Translations under genes and position numbers: made by a program | Notes under the pieces: generated by a model | The model's input: only the letters and a program-made list of their open reading frames with translations | The model's database searches: none | Told to the model about the DNA's origin: nothing | Assembly: GCA_963732335.1 (NCBI GenBank) | Contig: CAVSZO010000063.1 | Coordinates: 1-64,000 of the forward strand | Direction: 5' to 3' | Length of the DNA stretch: 64,000 nucleotides | From: Desertimonas sp963732335 | Lineage (GTDB): Bacteria; Actinomycetota; Acidimicrobiia; Acidimicrobiales; Ilumatobacteraceae | In this document: positions 1-8,427 of the stretch, piece after piece | Position numbering within the stretch: the first letter of the stretch is position 1 | Layout: each line of letters starts with the position of its first letter

Positions 1-197
1 CTCCTATGTCTTGTCAAGGGGCAATTGGCGACGGTGCTGGCAAACCAGTGATGGGCCACTCGAGGTTCGAGGGCAGGCTCTTATCAGGCCAGGCGGTGTC
101 ACCGGAGGGTTGGAGCGGCGGGCCGGCAGATCGTTCGAAAGACAGCCTGTTGGCGTCCGGGCATTATTGGGCCAGGCCCGCCACTCCGATCGTGGCG

Positions 198-1224
198 CTA
201 GGCGCGTGGGAGGTGACGGTAGACCTCGCGGGCGACGTAGCGCTTGAGGACGCGCATGATCTCGGGTTTGGAGCGGCCTTCGGCGAGGCGGCGTTCGACG
301 TAGGCGCGGGTGCGTGGGTCCGAGCTCATGCGGGTGAAGACGATGCGCCACAGGGCGTGGTTGGCTTGCCGGTTGCCGCCGCGGTTGAGCCGGTGACGAG
401 TCACTTTGCCGGACGAGGCGTGGATCGGGGCGACCCCGCAGAGGTGCGCGAAGGCCGCTTCGGAGGTGATCCGTGCGGCGTTGTCGCCGGCGGCGACGAG
501 CAACAAGGCGGCGGTGCGGACCCCGACTCCGGGTAGATCGAGCAGGCTCGGAGCGGTCGCTTTGACGAGGGCGGCGAGCTCGCTGTGGAGGCGGGTGCAG
601 TCGGCGTCGATGTCGATGACGCGGCGGCCGAGGGTGTGCATCGCCAGGGTGGTGGCAGAGCTGACCGGGTCGCCATCAGGGTTCGCGGACAGCGCCGCGG
701 CGTCACGGGTGAGACGTTTGACGGTGGCGCCACGGAACTGTTCCCGCAGCTCATCAGGGGCGCAAAAGCCGAGATGGCGGAGCTGGTTGAGACAGGCGAT
801 GCGTGTATCGTGCCCGGAGCGGTAGGCGACGAGCAGCACCCGGATCGCCTCCACATTGCCGTCGGCGGTCTTCGCCACGCCGCCGGCGCGGCCACTGAGC
901 GCCGCTCGAGCAGCCTCCACCGCGTCGATGCTGTCGGACTTGCCGTGAGCCCGTCGGGCTTGCCGGTTCGGCCGCCCGACTTCGATCACGGTCACGTCCA
1001 TCGCCCCCAAGCAGCGGGCCAGGCCGGCCCCGTAGGCACCGGTGCCCTCAACACCGACCCGATCGAGCGTGCCGAACGAACACAGCCATTCATGCAGCTC
1101 GACGAACCCAGCCGTGGTCGTCGGGAACGACTCGACACCAAGCACCCCGCCATTGCTGTCAACCACAGCGGCAACATGAACGTCAAGGTGGGTGTCTACC
1201 CCGCCAGTGACCTGGCGCGGTCCG
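198..1224 (-). CDS. IS110-family transposase, main part (second exon)
   Basis: DEDD-type IS110 transposase that moves its own element. The N-terminal catalytic motif GVDTHLDVHVAAVVD is encoded at about 1202-1158, upstream of the first in-frame ATG (1166), so an ATG start at 1166 would remove the first catalytic Asp. Next come EGTGAYG and the KSDSIDA box, then the C-terminal Transposase_20 region with LPGVGVRTAALLL and the HRLNRGGNRQANHALW signature, ending in a lysine/arginine-rich tail. No ATG, GTG or TTG lies in frame just upstream of GVDTH. The missing start is supplied by 3743-3724: joining that segment to base 1224 gives MANDHRSGPRQVTGGVDTH in one frame. So the gene is whole only if the intron at 3723-1225 is removed. 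Confidence 0.85.
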
Positions 1225-1264
1225 TCGGGTAGCCCCGGCGCATCGCTGCGCCGAGGCCCCCTCA

Positions 1265-1297
1265 GAACCCGGCGTGCGACTTTTACCGCACCGGGTC
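1265..1297 (-). ncRNA. Group II intron domain V, one base short
   Basis: Read leftward: GACCCGGTGCGG, a short loop (TAAAAG), then TCGCACGCCGGGTTC. The usual domain V is 34 nt and starts GAGCC. Adding one G after GA would give GAGCCCGG pairing fully with CCGGGTTC, so the catalytic AGC triad has lost its G and the helix is 33 nt. The tip reads TAAAAG where TGAAAG is usual, so the GAAA tetraloop is also altered. Splicing is therefore doubtful unless these are sequence errors. Confidence 0.7.
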
Positions 1298-1477
1298 AAG
1301 CAGGTCCGAAGCAGCGTGGGCGTGCAGTCATGTTGAGGGTGGTGTCGGCGCCCGCGCGCTTTCTCGATCGAGAAGTGCGTGTGTACGAGTTGGAGGGCGG
1401 CGGCCTCGTCCGGTTTGCCGTGGTCCGGTTCGGCAGCGATCGCATGTTCGCGAGCCGCCTGTGCGGATCACCGCGAG

Positions 1478-3092
1478 CTACTGCTCCCACTCGTCGGGAG
1501 TTTGTGGTTCGTGGTCGGCGAGCAAGCAACAGTCCATCGCAGCGGGGACAGCGCCCACGCTGCTCGTGGAGCAGTCGCAGGCTGATGCCATTCAGTGCGG
1601 TGTTGCGTTTGCCGTTTGTCCGAGAATTCGGTTAGGTCCGGATCGTCAAGAGACGCCGTCCCGGGCACGATTTGGTGCGGATGATGCGAGTCCAGGCGTG
1701 CTTGCGTAGGTAGGCGCCGCTGTTGCGCTCGCCGAACACCCAGCGGTGACGTCTGGACTTGTTGAACTGGCCGAAGTAGTGGGCGACAACCCTAGTCCTT
1801 GGCTTGTTCGAGTGCAAGGTGGCACTTGTAGGTGAGCGTCCATACGTGCTTGTCCATGCGGGCGAAGGCCCGACTGGACACCACTTTCCGGTGGTAGGCC
1901 GACCATCCCCGAATGATCGGGTTCAGTCGTGCGATCACCGCCGCGGCGTTGGCCCCGCGCAGGGCCTTCATCTCGGCGGCCAGCCTGTCCCGGTGCCGCT
2001 GCAGCGCTGCCTTCGATGGTTTGATGATCAGCTTTCCGTGCCAGCGACGCACGTTGAAGCTCAAGAAGTCGAAACCTTCGTTGAGGTGGACAATTATCGT
2101 CGTGCCCTCGTTGAAGGCCAGCCCCCTGGCCGTCAACCATGCCGCCAGCTGCGTTTTGACCTGTTCGGCCTGCTCGCGGCTGACACACATCGCCACCAGG
2201 TCGTCTGCGTATCGAACCACCACCGGGCTACCCGTCACCGTCCAGCCGGCACGTACGCCCGCTGTGTAGTACTGGAGACCGGCAGCTTCCTCCATCCCGT
2301 GAAGCGCCACGTTCAACAGCAGCGGAGAGACCACTCCACCTTGGGGTGTCTCCTTCTGGTTGGGGCGAGTTGATCCGCCTTCGACCACTCCGGCCTTGAG
2401 CCAGCCCTCGATCAGTCCCTTGGCCGGGAAGCTGCCGAGAGCCGTCAGCAAGTGGGAGTGGCTGATGCGGTCGAACGCTGCCGCCAGGTCGCCGTCGAGC
2501 ACCCATAGCCGGGTCGCGGACTTCCCGCTGCCCGTGTTGTGGATGCATTCGATCGCGTCATGGCAGCCACGTCCGGGCCGAAACCCATAGGACCTCGGCT
2601 CGAAACGTGCCTCCCAATCGGGCTCCAGTGCGTTGACGACTTGGGCTTGCATCACCCTGTCGACGATCACCGGTACCCCGAGTGGGCGCCGTTTCCCGTT
2701 GACCTTCGGTATGTACACCCGCCTGACGGGCTTGGGCTTCCACGGTCCGGCGCGACGCTGCACCGCTTCGGCCAACACGGCCTTCCCCGGTGCGGCCACC
2801 ACGACGTCGCCGTCGACACCCGCCGTCTTGCGGCCGGCGTTGATTTCGGTCACCCGCCGCACACTGATCAGCGAGTTGCACGAGACCGAAGCATCAGCTT
2901 CTTGAAGTTGCGGACCTTGTTCAGGTCCCCGCTCCGCGATGCCGTGAAGATGCGCTGACGCAGACGCCGTACATCGTTCTCGACCTGCCGCCAGTCAACC
3001 GCACGCCAGTCGAGATCGTCGCCCTCAGGTCCGTTCACCACGGCAACGCCGAGGCGTCCAACTTGTCCTTCAGTTCTGGAGTCCTCGCTCAT
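1478..3092 (-). pseudogene. ltrA: Group II intron reverse transcriptase/maturase, frameshifted
   Basis: Intron-encoded protein that normally helps splicing and copies the intron into DNA. The N-terminus (3092-2870) has DWRQVENDVRRLRQRIFTA. The main frame (2880-1795) has the RT palm with PQGGVVSPLLLN and the catalytic YADD, then the maturase region (GWSAYHRKV). A shifted frame (about 1817-1650) has FNKSRRHRWVFGERNSGAYL. Further shifted frames hold the end of the protein, with a C-x2-C zinc motif (RGRCPRCDGLLLA, about 1550-1515) from the HNH nuclease and an in-frame TAG where EWEQW is expected (1480). I see frame changes near 2878, 1815, 1660, 1600 and 1520. The first is explained by one missing base. 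The protein cannot be made intact as written. Confidence 0.85.
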
Positions 3093-3723
3093 CGTCTACC
3101 TCACAGGCCCACCTGACCACGTCAGCCCCCTTTCGGGTCGGGCCATCACCCGTATCCGGCCGGTTCACCCAGACACCGACAAAGGGGTCGGTTCTCGTCC
3201 CGGCTTCCCGTTGCCTTTCAGCCGCCGGCATTCGCTTCTTGGTCATCCTTTGCCCGCTGGGGGAATGGGCTTCCCCACGGTCGGCTTACCGGACCCTGTC
3301 GACCAGAGCCCGGACCCCAACGGGATTGTCACGTTGCGCACGTGCGAGAGGCGGTCGGGATGGGTGCCCTCTATACCCCGGGGACGGCGGTGCTCACGCG
3401 GCCCAAGACGTAGTCCTTCGGCCGCCGCCTGCCGCTTCCAGCGGCCAGTCCCTACACCCCGGCACCGACCCACCACCGAGGCTTGACCTAACGAGGCATC
3501 ATCGAGGGTTCACGATATTCACCCGTCCGACCTTCCCCTTGCCTGTGACCCTCGGGTGGAGCGAAGGTCCTTGGGCGATCCCCCGAGCTTCACACCCCGC
3601 CGTTGCCAGCAACGCATGTCGAGGGGGGACAGGCACGTTGAGCACTCGCCCGAGCTACGCCACTGTCATCAGCCAGTCCTTTCCTCGACGTAGCCACTCA
3701 CTCTGTGCGCCCTCGTGTCGCAC

Positions 3724-3743
3724 CTACGATGGTCATTCGCCAT
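3724..3743 (-). other. 5' exon of the IS110 transposase
   Basis: Twenty bases read leftward, ATG GCG AAT GAC CAT CGT AG, preceded by AGAAGGG directly before the ATG. The seventh codon is completed by base 1224 after intron removal. The frame then continues into GPRQVTGGVDTHLDVH, a normal IS110 start. The exact exon junction is inferred from frame restoration and could be off by a base or two. Confidence 0.65.
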
Positions 3744-4261
3744 CCCTTCTCAGTTGAAGTTGGTCAAGGGGTGGCACGTACGTCCCGGGAAGGAGACCGT
3801 GACGATCGGACTGCGCTAACAGGCCGATCGATCACCCTCCGGAACGGGGCGTGCCGTATGTAACGCCGCGACCGCGGTCGACAAGCATCTCAACGTGCTC
3901 GATGCCTCAACCAGTCAGACCGCGGTCCTCGGGTGCGCTGACCGTAGCCAGAGTCACGAGACGAGTGGTGGACCACGCACACGGACACCCCTACATACTC
4001 ACTGGGCAGTATGCGCCGCGTCGACGCAGCGCTCTCGACAGTCGACTTGACCGTGTCGAGCCCGCGAGTTTGAGATCAGAGGTCGGGCGGCATCGCGCAC
4101 CGATGGATTGTTTCGCCGTCTTCAGGACAGCACGCCTCGTCAGGCGTATCCGTCGGGTAGTTGTGTTTGCCCCTACCCGTGGGTAACTTGCGGCCTCAGT
4201 TAGCAGGGGGACTCGGCGGAATCCACCATTGGGCGGACGTTGCTGGCGGAACGGCGGAATC
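3744..4261. other. Spacer left of the IS110 element
   Basis: I see no convincing gene here. Open frames exist on both strands but show no recognisable motif, ribosome-binding site or domain. The first part (3744-3850) is probably IS110 left-end sequence. Confidence 0.4.
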
Positions 4262-4408
4262 ATGCGCGAGCACATGGCAGCTGCGGCTGCTCTGACCGGC
4301 GCGGGCACTGGGAGTGCGACGGCAGGGCCACCCTCCACGGGGCCGCCCGTTGACATCGCGACGGCAACGATCGACGGGGCGGTTGCGTCCGGGCCAGCCG
4401 ACGAATGA
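4262..4408 (+). CDS. Small hypothetical protein, coupled to the next gene
   Basis: A 48-residue frame rich in Ala, Gly and Thr (MREHMAAAAALTGAGTGSA...GPADE). Its stop TGA overlaps the ATG of the next frame as ATGA, which suggests translational coupling. The upstream GGCGGAATC is a weak ribosome-binding site. The protein matches no family I know. The main support is the coupling, and the similar overlap of mini-genes at 16.4-17.0 kb. It could be chance, since GC-rich DNA has many open frames. Confidence 0.35.
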   Translation: MREHMAAAAALTGAGTGSATAGPPSTGPPVDIATATIDGAVASGPADE

Positions 4409-4632
4409 CATTCCATCCCTACGACTCGCAGCACCTGGCTGCGCATCATCGGCACCGGTTGCTCGACGAGGCTGCCACGACCCGCCTAGCCCGGCGCAAG
4501 TCTTCCTGGTTCCGCCGCAACGTGAGCGGCCTACGACGGTTGCTCACCCGCCGACAGCCGGTACGCCCGGCGACGATCAGCCGGTCGCCGCAACCCCTTC
4601 GGCCAGTCGACGATGCAGTCGTCACCGACTGA
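4405..4632 (+). CDS. Small basic protein of the HP-start type
   Basis: A 75-residue protein beginning MTFHPYDSQHLAAHHRHRLL, then DEAATTRLARRK and an Arg-rich tail. The start resembles two other small proteins in this window, at 16709 (MIAHPDIATTAALGAYQERV) and 16981 (MNDHPEIAWWAAAGPHHGGI). Each has His-Pro at residues 4-5, then a His/Ala-rich helix and a Glu-x-Ala-Arg-like stretch. No function is known to me. It starts inside the stop of the preceding frame (ATGA). The repeated pattern makes it more credible than an isolated open frame. Confidence 0.45.
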   Translation: MTFHPYDSQHLAAHHRHRLLDEAATTRLARRKSSWFRRNVSGLRRLLTRRQPVRPATISRSPQPLRPVDDAVVTD

Positions 4633-4784
4633 CCTACTCGCCCACCTCGACAGTCGCGGCGAGCGGTCGGCACGCCCATCCCGACCCGAACCATCAAGGT
4701 GTGCTCCCCCATCTAAGGGTCGCTTCTTGACGATCGACACAACCAACCACCGGGGTGACCGGGACCAACCAGAAAGACAGGACA

Positions 4785-4844
4785 ATGCGATTCAGAAGGC
4801 TTGATGACGGTTCCAACGACGACGCCGAGGGAGCCACGGCATAA
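4785..4844 (+). CDS. Putative 19-residue leader peptide before the hemerythrin-like gene
   Basis: ATG CGA TTC ... GCA TAA encodes MRFRRLDDGSNDDAEGATA, with a purine-rich AGAAAGACAGGACA just upstream. Its stop overlaps the triplet ATA at 4841, which looks like the old start of the next gene. If that ATA were ATG, the stop would read TGA in a classic ATGA overlap. This is inference from the overlap only. Confidence 0.3.
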   Translation: MRFRRLDDGSNDDAEGATA

Positions 4845-4879
4845 CTCTCACGACAACTCTTGGCAACTACAACACCGAC

Positions 4880-5503
4880 GTGTCGGACATGTACGCCGTC
4901 CACAAGGCGCTCACTGGCGCGCTGGAAGCGGCCCCGGCGTACGTCGCCAATGCCGACCTTGACTCCGAGCGCGTCGAGGTGATCGGTTCATTCTGTGAAA
5001 ACGTGATCGAGTTCCTGCACGTCCACCATTCGGGCGAGGACGAGTTGATCTACCCGGTGCTCGAACAGCGCTGCGCCGAGAGTCGACCGGAACTCGAGCG
5101 GATCAACGACCAACACAAGCTGTTGCATGCACCAATGGATGCAGGACGATCGGCCATTGCCACATGGCGGGCGGCACCCTCGACCGACCACGCCCAAGCG
5201 GTCACCGACGCGCTTGTCTCGATCGCCGAGCCGCTACGGCCGCACCTCACTGAGGAGGAGACCGTGCTGCTGCCGATCGCCTCGAAGTGGATCAGTCCCG
5301 AAGAATTTGGGAGACTGCCAGGTCACCACATGATGAGCTTTCGCGCCGACAAACCGTGGCTCATGATGGGGCTTGTGTGGGAGCAACTCGACCAGGAGCA
5401 TCGTGACGGCATGCTCACAGGCATGCCCCCCGAGATGCGAACGATGTGGACCGAGCAGATGGAACCGACATTCAACGCCTTCATCGCCGAAGTGCGCCGG
5501 TAG
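4880..5503 (+). CDS. Hemerythrin-like HHE cation-binding protein
   Basis: Probable cytoplasmic four-helix protein that binds a di-iron centre and senses or buffers oxygen species. From the GTG at 4880, the HHE pattern shows as AVHKAL (His8), FLHVHHSGEDE (about residues 48-58), DQHKLLH (about 78) and RPHLTEEE (about 118). A C-terminal helical part ending EVRR follows. The same frame runs upstream without a stop to 4808 and reads TLTTTLGNYNTD, as expected for this family, but has no ATG, GTG or TTG before 4880. At 4841 there is ATA, seven bases after GGGAG, so the real start may have been ATG there. From ATA the protein would be 220 residues. Confidence 0.8.
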   Translation: MSDMYAVHKALTGALEAAPAYVANADLDSERVEVIGSFCENVIEFLHVHHSGEDELIYPVLEQRCAESRPELERINDQHKLLHAPMDAGRSAIATWRAAPSTDHAQAVTDALVSIAEPLRPHLTEEETVLLPIASKWISPEEFGRLPGHHMMSFRADKPWLMMGLVWEQLDQEHRDGMLTGMPPEMRTMWTEQMEPTFNAFIAEVRR

Positions 5504-5850
5504 ACCTACCGACAGATTTCGTCAGGCAGATCCGATCCAGATCCACCGACTGACGTTTCGACACGGTTTCCAGCGGAACCGGGCAGGCGGCGGATAGATC
5601 GGGGTCGAGCAGCCGCAGCCGCACACAATGCCCTGATGGAGGCGCGGCCGCAGCACAGATTCGGCGCACCGAACGCCACCCGGGGGCAGTGTCGGGGTAA
5701 CGCAGCCGATATCCCGACATGCCGCGTCATCGAACGCCGGCCCGCCGTCCGTGAGCCATCGCCGCTCGGCATGCTTCGGTACCAAGTCCAGAACCGAGAC
5801 CGCTCGGCTGAAAGGACGCGAGAGGGTCGCTACCGATGTCTTTCGGACGA
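5504..5850. other. Spacer between the HHE gene and the left inverted repeat
   Basis: No gene seen. Short open frames are present, none with a ribosome-binding site or recognisable motif. A GAACGCC-type segment and the sequence ATCCCGACATGCC at about 5710 loosely resemble the recurrent spacer motif reported in the findings. Confidence 0.4.
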
Positions 5851-5886
5851 CTAGTGCCGCATCAGGCAACGTTTGCCTCGTTCGGG
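5851..5886 (+). repeat. Left imperfect inverted repeat flanking the kinase gene
   Basis: Contains TCAGGCAACGTTTGC (5862-5876), an exact 15-bp inverted match to 7026-7040. Similarity extends outward (CTAGTGC...) and inward (TCGTT-G) to about 33 of 36 positions with one gap. The two repeats point toward each other around a single gene. Confidence 0.7.
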
Positions 5887-5962
5887 CTCATCCACCACAG
5901 CCCGGTATCCCCGACTATGCCTGCCCGGAACCGCTGTTCTCTTGGCGCTAGATGGCTGAAAG

Positions 5963-6964
5963 ATGGCTGAGGACCGGCACTTCTCGATCGGGGTCCCAAT
6001 CCCGTGCCGTCGCCCCTATGGTCGGTTCGTGGTCGTTGGACACCCGCTCCTCGAATCGAACGTCAAGAGCGCCATTGAAAGCGCAGCCTCCCGTCATCTC
6101 GGACGACGATGGGTCAGCTATGCGTTCACCGACCTGAACGACCGGGCATCACATCCGTGCGGTGTGCTTCACGGCGAGCCTTTCTCGGTGTTCGCGAAGC
6201 TCGATATTGGCGACAACGCTGAGGAGATGTTCCAGGCTGAACTGAGCGGCCTGACTCTCCTGCGAGATCGCGCACGGATCGCCATCCCGACGCCGATCGG
6301 AACCGGTCTTCTCCAATTAGATCACGGATTCCTTCTGTTGACTGAGGCGCTATCCGAGCGTCCTCCTAAGGATCGAACACGCGACGACTGGAGGGCTATC
6401 GGTCACACCCTGGCCACCCTGCATCAAGTGCATGGCGGACAGTTCGGGCTCGAAAATTTCAGTGGCTTCTTCGGCCCCTTGCCCCAAGACAACAAGCCCG
6501 TCACCTCCAACTACTGGGTCGATTTCTATAGCGAACGGCGTGTTGTTCCATTACTCAGGTCTGCCGTTGACTCGGGGCACCTACCGAAAACTCTTGCGCG
6601 TTACGTGGAGTGCCTCGTTTATCGACTGCCATCGCTCTGCGGTCCAGAGCCACAACCAACGTTGCTTCACGGCGACGCTCAACAACACAACTTCGTCAGC
6701 ACCGATGACGGCGCCGTGGTAGCCGATGCCGCACCGTACTTCGGACACCCCGAGATTGACTTGACGCTTGTCGATTACTTCCAGCCGGTGCCCCAAGATG
6801 TATTTCACGCGTATCGTGATATCGCACCGATTGACGCCGACTTCGCGCAACGCCGCGATCTCTGGTGCATCTTTGTCGACTTGGCGTGCATCACAGTTGA
6901 GGCCGCACCGTTTGATCGCTATGCGCTGGACCGCCTTACCCGCACAGCTCGCGACTACCTGTAA
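5963..6964 (+). CDS. Fructosamine kinase-like / aminoglycoside phosphotransferase-fold protein
   Basis: Probably a cytoplasmic ATP-dependent small-molecule kinase. The closest match I recognise is the fructosamine-3-kinase family, which phosphorylates sugar adducts on amines so that they come off. The catalytic loop LLHGDAQQHNFV (about residue 232) carries the kinase Asp and Asn. It is followed by VVADAAPYFGHPEIDLTLVDYF (about 250-270), which matches the family block D-P-A-x-YYG-x-x-E-x-DLA, although the expected metal-binding Asp context reads ADAA. The N-terminus has a VFAKLD lysine strand for ATP binding. I used the ATG at 5963. There is no clear ribosome-binding site, and a start further in is possible. 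The gene stands alone between inverted repeats. Confidence 0.75.
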   Translation: MAEDRHFSIGVPIPCRRPYGRFVVVGHPLLESNVKSAIESAASRHLGRRWVSYAFTDLNDRASHPCGVLHGEPFSVFAKLDIGDNAEEMFQAELSGLTLLRDRARIAIPTPIGTGLLQLDHGFLLLTEALSERPPKDRTRDDWRAIGHTLATLHQVHGGQFGLENFSGFFGPLPQDNKPVTSNYWVDFYSERRVVPLLRSAVDSGHLPKTLARYVECLVYRLPSLCGPEPQPTLLHGDAQQHNFVSTDDGAVVADAAPYFGHPEIDLTLVDYFQPVPQDVFHAYRDIAPIDADFAQRRDLWCIFVDLACITVEAAPFDRYALDRLTRTARDYL

Positions 6965-7014
6965 ACGTCTCTATCGGCAAGCAAGACAACGCAGTCGAAG
7001 AGGGCGGAGTCTCG

Positions 7015-7050
7015 CCGCCAACGACGCAAACGTTGCCTGACACGCACTAG
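7015..7050 (-). repeat. Right imperfect inverted repeat flanking the kinase gene
   Basis: Holds GCAAACGTTGCCTGA (7026-7040), the exact complement of the core at 5862-5876, followed outside by CACGCACTAG, which pairs with CTAGTGCCGC on the left. The pair delimits a segment of about 1.2 kb with no transposase. Confidence 0.7.
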
Positions 7051-7235
7051 CTCTCGACGCATACCGTAAGGGGCGGGATGGTGCCGAGCCTCTCCATCGC
7101 CGCGAGCAGTCCCGGGGGTGGCGAGGCGGTGGCGGCCAGGAACGCCCCGACACTCCTCGATGCGGAGTAGGTAACCGCCTGCCGGCGATGCCGCAGAACG
7201 TATGTCGGCCGCAGCGGCGGCGCGGCGTTCGCGCG

Positions 7236-7482
7236 CTGTTGCCCAATGTGCACCGGGTCGCCTCGCTTGCCAAGCGGTGGCTGCTGGGCACCCACCAAGG
7301 CTCGTTCGAGGTCACCTGCAGAGAGCTACCTCGACGAGTTCGTGTTCCGCTTCAACGCCGCACCTCGCGCAGCCGGGGGCTCGTGTTCCACCGCGTGCTC
7401 GAGCTCGCCGTCGGCCACGACCCGGTGCGCTACCGGGACCTCGTCGTCGACCCACAACCGAAGCGGAAACCGGCCGCTGGAC
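7236..7482 (+). pseudogene. IS1595-type transposase C-terminal remnant
   Basis: Two frames read together give the end of an IS1595 (ISXO2-like) transposase: LPNVHRVASLAKRWLLGTHQ from about 7239, then ESYLDEFVFRFN in a shifted frame (about 7320-7355). The first frame then resumes with RRTSRSRGLVFHRVLELAVG and HDPVRYRDLV. So there are two frame changes within 150 bases. The N-terminal two thirds of the transposase and both element ends are missing. It lies just outside the right inverted repeat of the kinase segment. Confidence 0.7.
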
Positions 7483-7668
7483 GGGTCCGGCTGGGGCCAT
7501 CCGCCGTCTCTCGAGCGGCGTCCGGCGATCCGACCCAGGACAACGCCTGACCTGGTCTACGCCGGCTAAATGGATACCCCCAACGCTCCCTATTACAGGG
7601 AACATCGTGGCGGGTCATTCAAATCGAAAGATCCCACCTGGGCGACCGCCGAAGTTTCGCTCGCGTGG

Positions 7669-7845
7669 CTACTCACCTATGCACCCGTAGGCCCCTTGAT
7701 CGTCCCACCAGCAATAGGTCCAGTACACGCAGCCCTCCCCCTCGCGCCAGATCTTGCAGAACCACCCGTCACCGGCGCTTGCCTTCGCCGGCACGGCAGC
7801 TCCCAGAACAGTGGCACCGCCGAGGAGCGTGGCGATGACGAACAT
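7669..7845 (-). CDS. Small secreted four-cysteine protein A
   Basis: A 58-residue precursor. The start MFVIATLLGGATVLGAAVPAKASA is a signal peptide with a likely cut after AKASA. The mature part holds four cysteines in the order C-x8-C-x5-C-x9-C (WFCKIW... CVYWTYC... YGCIGE). The protein at 11524-11793 has the same layout, including CK at the first Cys and C-V-x-W-T-x-C in the middle, so the two are related. The ATG at 7845 lacks a good ribosome-binding site. The same frame is open upstream without a start. An ATG at 7954 preceded by AGGAG opens another frame (MTVTETEQSLAPLARPRRRG) that stops at 7851, so a one-base frameshift may have cut a longer N-terminus. Function unknown. Confidence 0.6.
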   Translation of the reverse strand: MFVIATLLGGATVLGAAVPAKASAGDGWFCKIWREGEGCVYWTYCWWDDQGAYGCIGE

Positions 7846-8427
7846 CGCTGCGATCAGTCGTTCACCCCAGCGAAGTAGATCTTGCCGGGCCGGAGTCCGC
7901 GTCGACGGGGCCGTGCCAACGGCGCCAGGCTCTGCTCAGTCTCAGTCACAGTCATGCTCCTCTCTGCATGCCACGGTGGATGGCCAGCATCTGTGGCTCA
8001 TCTTTCGTTCGGAACAAGACGTCGATCGGATGGGTTGCAAGCCGCGCATGGGCGATGAGGAAGGTCTCGGGTTTCATCTCTGAAACGGTCGTTGGGCGAT
8101 GTGGGACAAGTCGTGATGTTTGCCGGCGCGGCCCACACTGATCTGGCTGCAGCGTTCGTCCGATCGCTTCCGTAGCCACGCCTCGGCGGGAGGCGCCATC
8201 ACCCATTGAGTGCCACCGCCTCAGAGTCCTGACGATCAGTTCGCTTCGCCAAAGGCTCCGAGACGTCGCCCCGAACACCGGCACCGAACGCCGGCCTGAG
8301 CAGCGAGGTTGATGCGAAATAGCGGCATGGGCGTATCCCCGGTCAAGCCGGTGTCCCGATACCCGGCGTTCTCGGTCGCCGCACGCAGAGATGTTCGACC
8401 GTGGTTCTCGGACGCTCCTGCGTTCTC
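7846..8427. other. Spacer between secreted protein A and the MerR gene
   Basis: Apart from the possible leader frame at 7954-7851 I see no gene. It should contain the promoter for protein A on the minus strand and the 3' end of the exporter operon. No clear terminator hairpin found by eye. Confidence 0.35.

Larger units (their letters stand above)
1225..3723 (-). mobile_element. Group II intron, about 2.5 kb, inserted in the IS110 transposase
   Basis: Read leftward, the element opens at 3723 with GTGCGACACGAGGGCGCAC, the usual bacterial group II intron 5' end. It then has the structured leader typical of the class (GGACTGGCTGATGACAGTGG, CTCGGGCGAGTGC). It carries a reverse transcriptase/maturase gene (3092-1478). 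It closes with a domain V-like hairpin (1297-1265) and a domain VI-like stem (1256-1233) followed by CTACCCGA. Both the encoded protein and domain V carry lesions, so it is probably no longer self-mobile. The host gene, a transposase of another element, is a common kind of target for such introns. Confidence 0.8.
1..3743 (-). mobile_element. IS110-family element interrupted by a group II intron
   Basis: The element runs leftward. Its transposase starts at 3743 and is interrupted at 3723; the rest is at 1224-198. Bases 1-20 (CTCCTATGTCTTGTCAAG) resemble, in reverse complement, the 3' end of the second IS110 element near 13466-13490 (CTTGACATAGGAGC), so the right end probably lies at the window edge. 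The left end beyond 3743 could not be placed. IS110 elements use a DEDD transposase and usually have no terminal inverted repeats, which fits the lack of any here. Confidence 0.75.
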
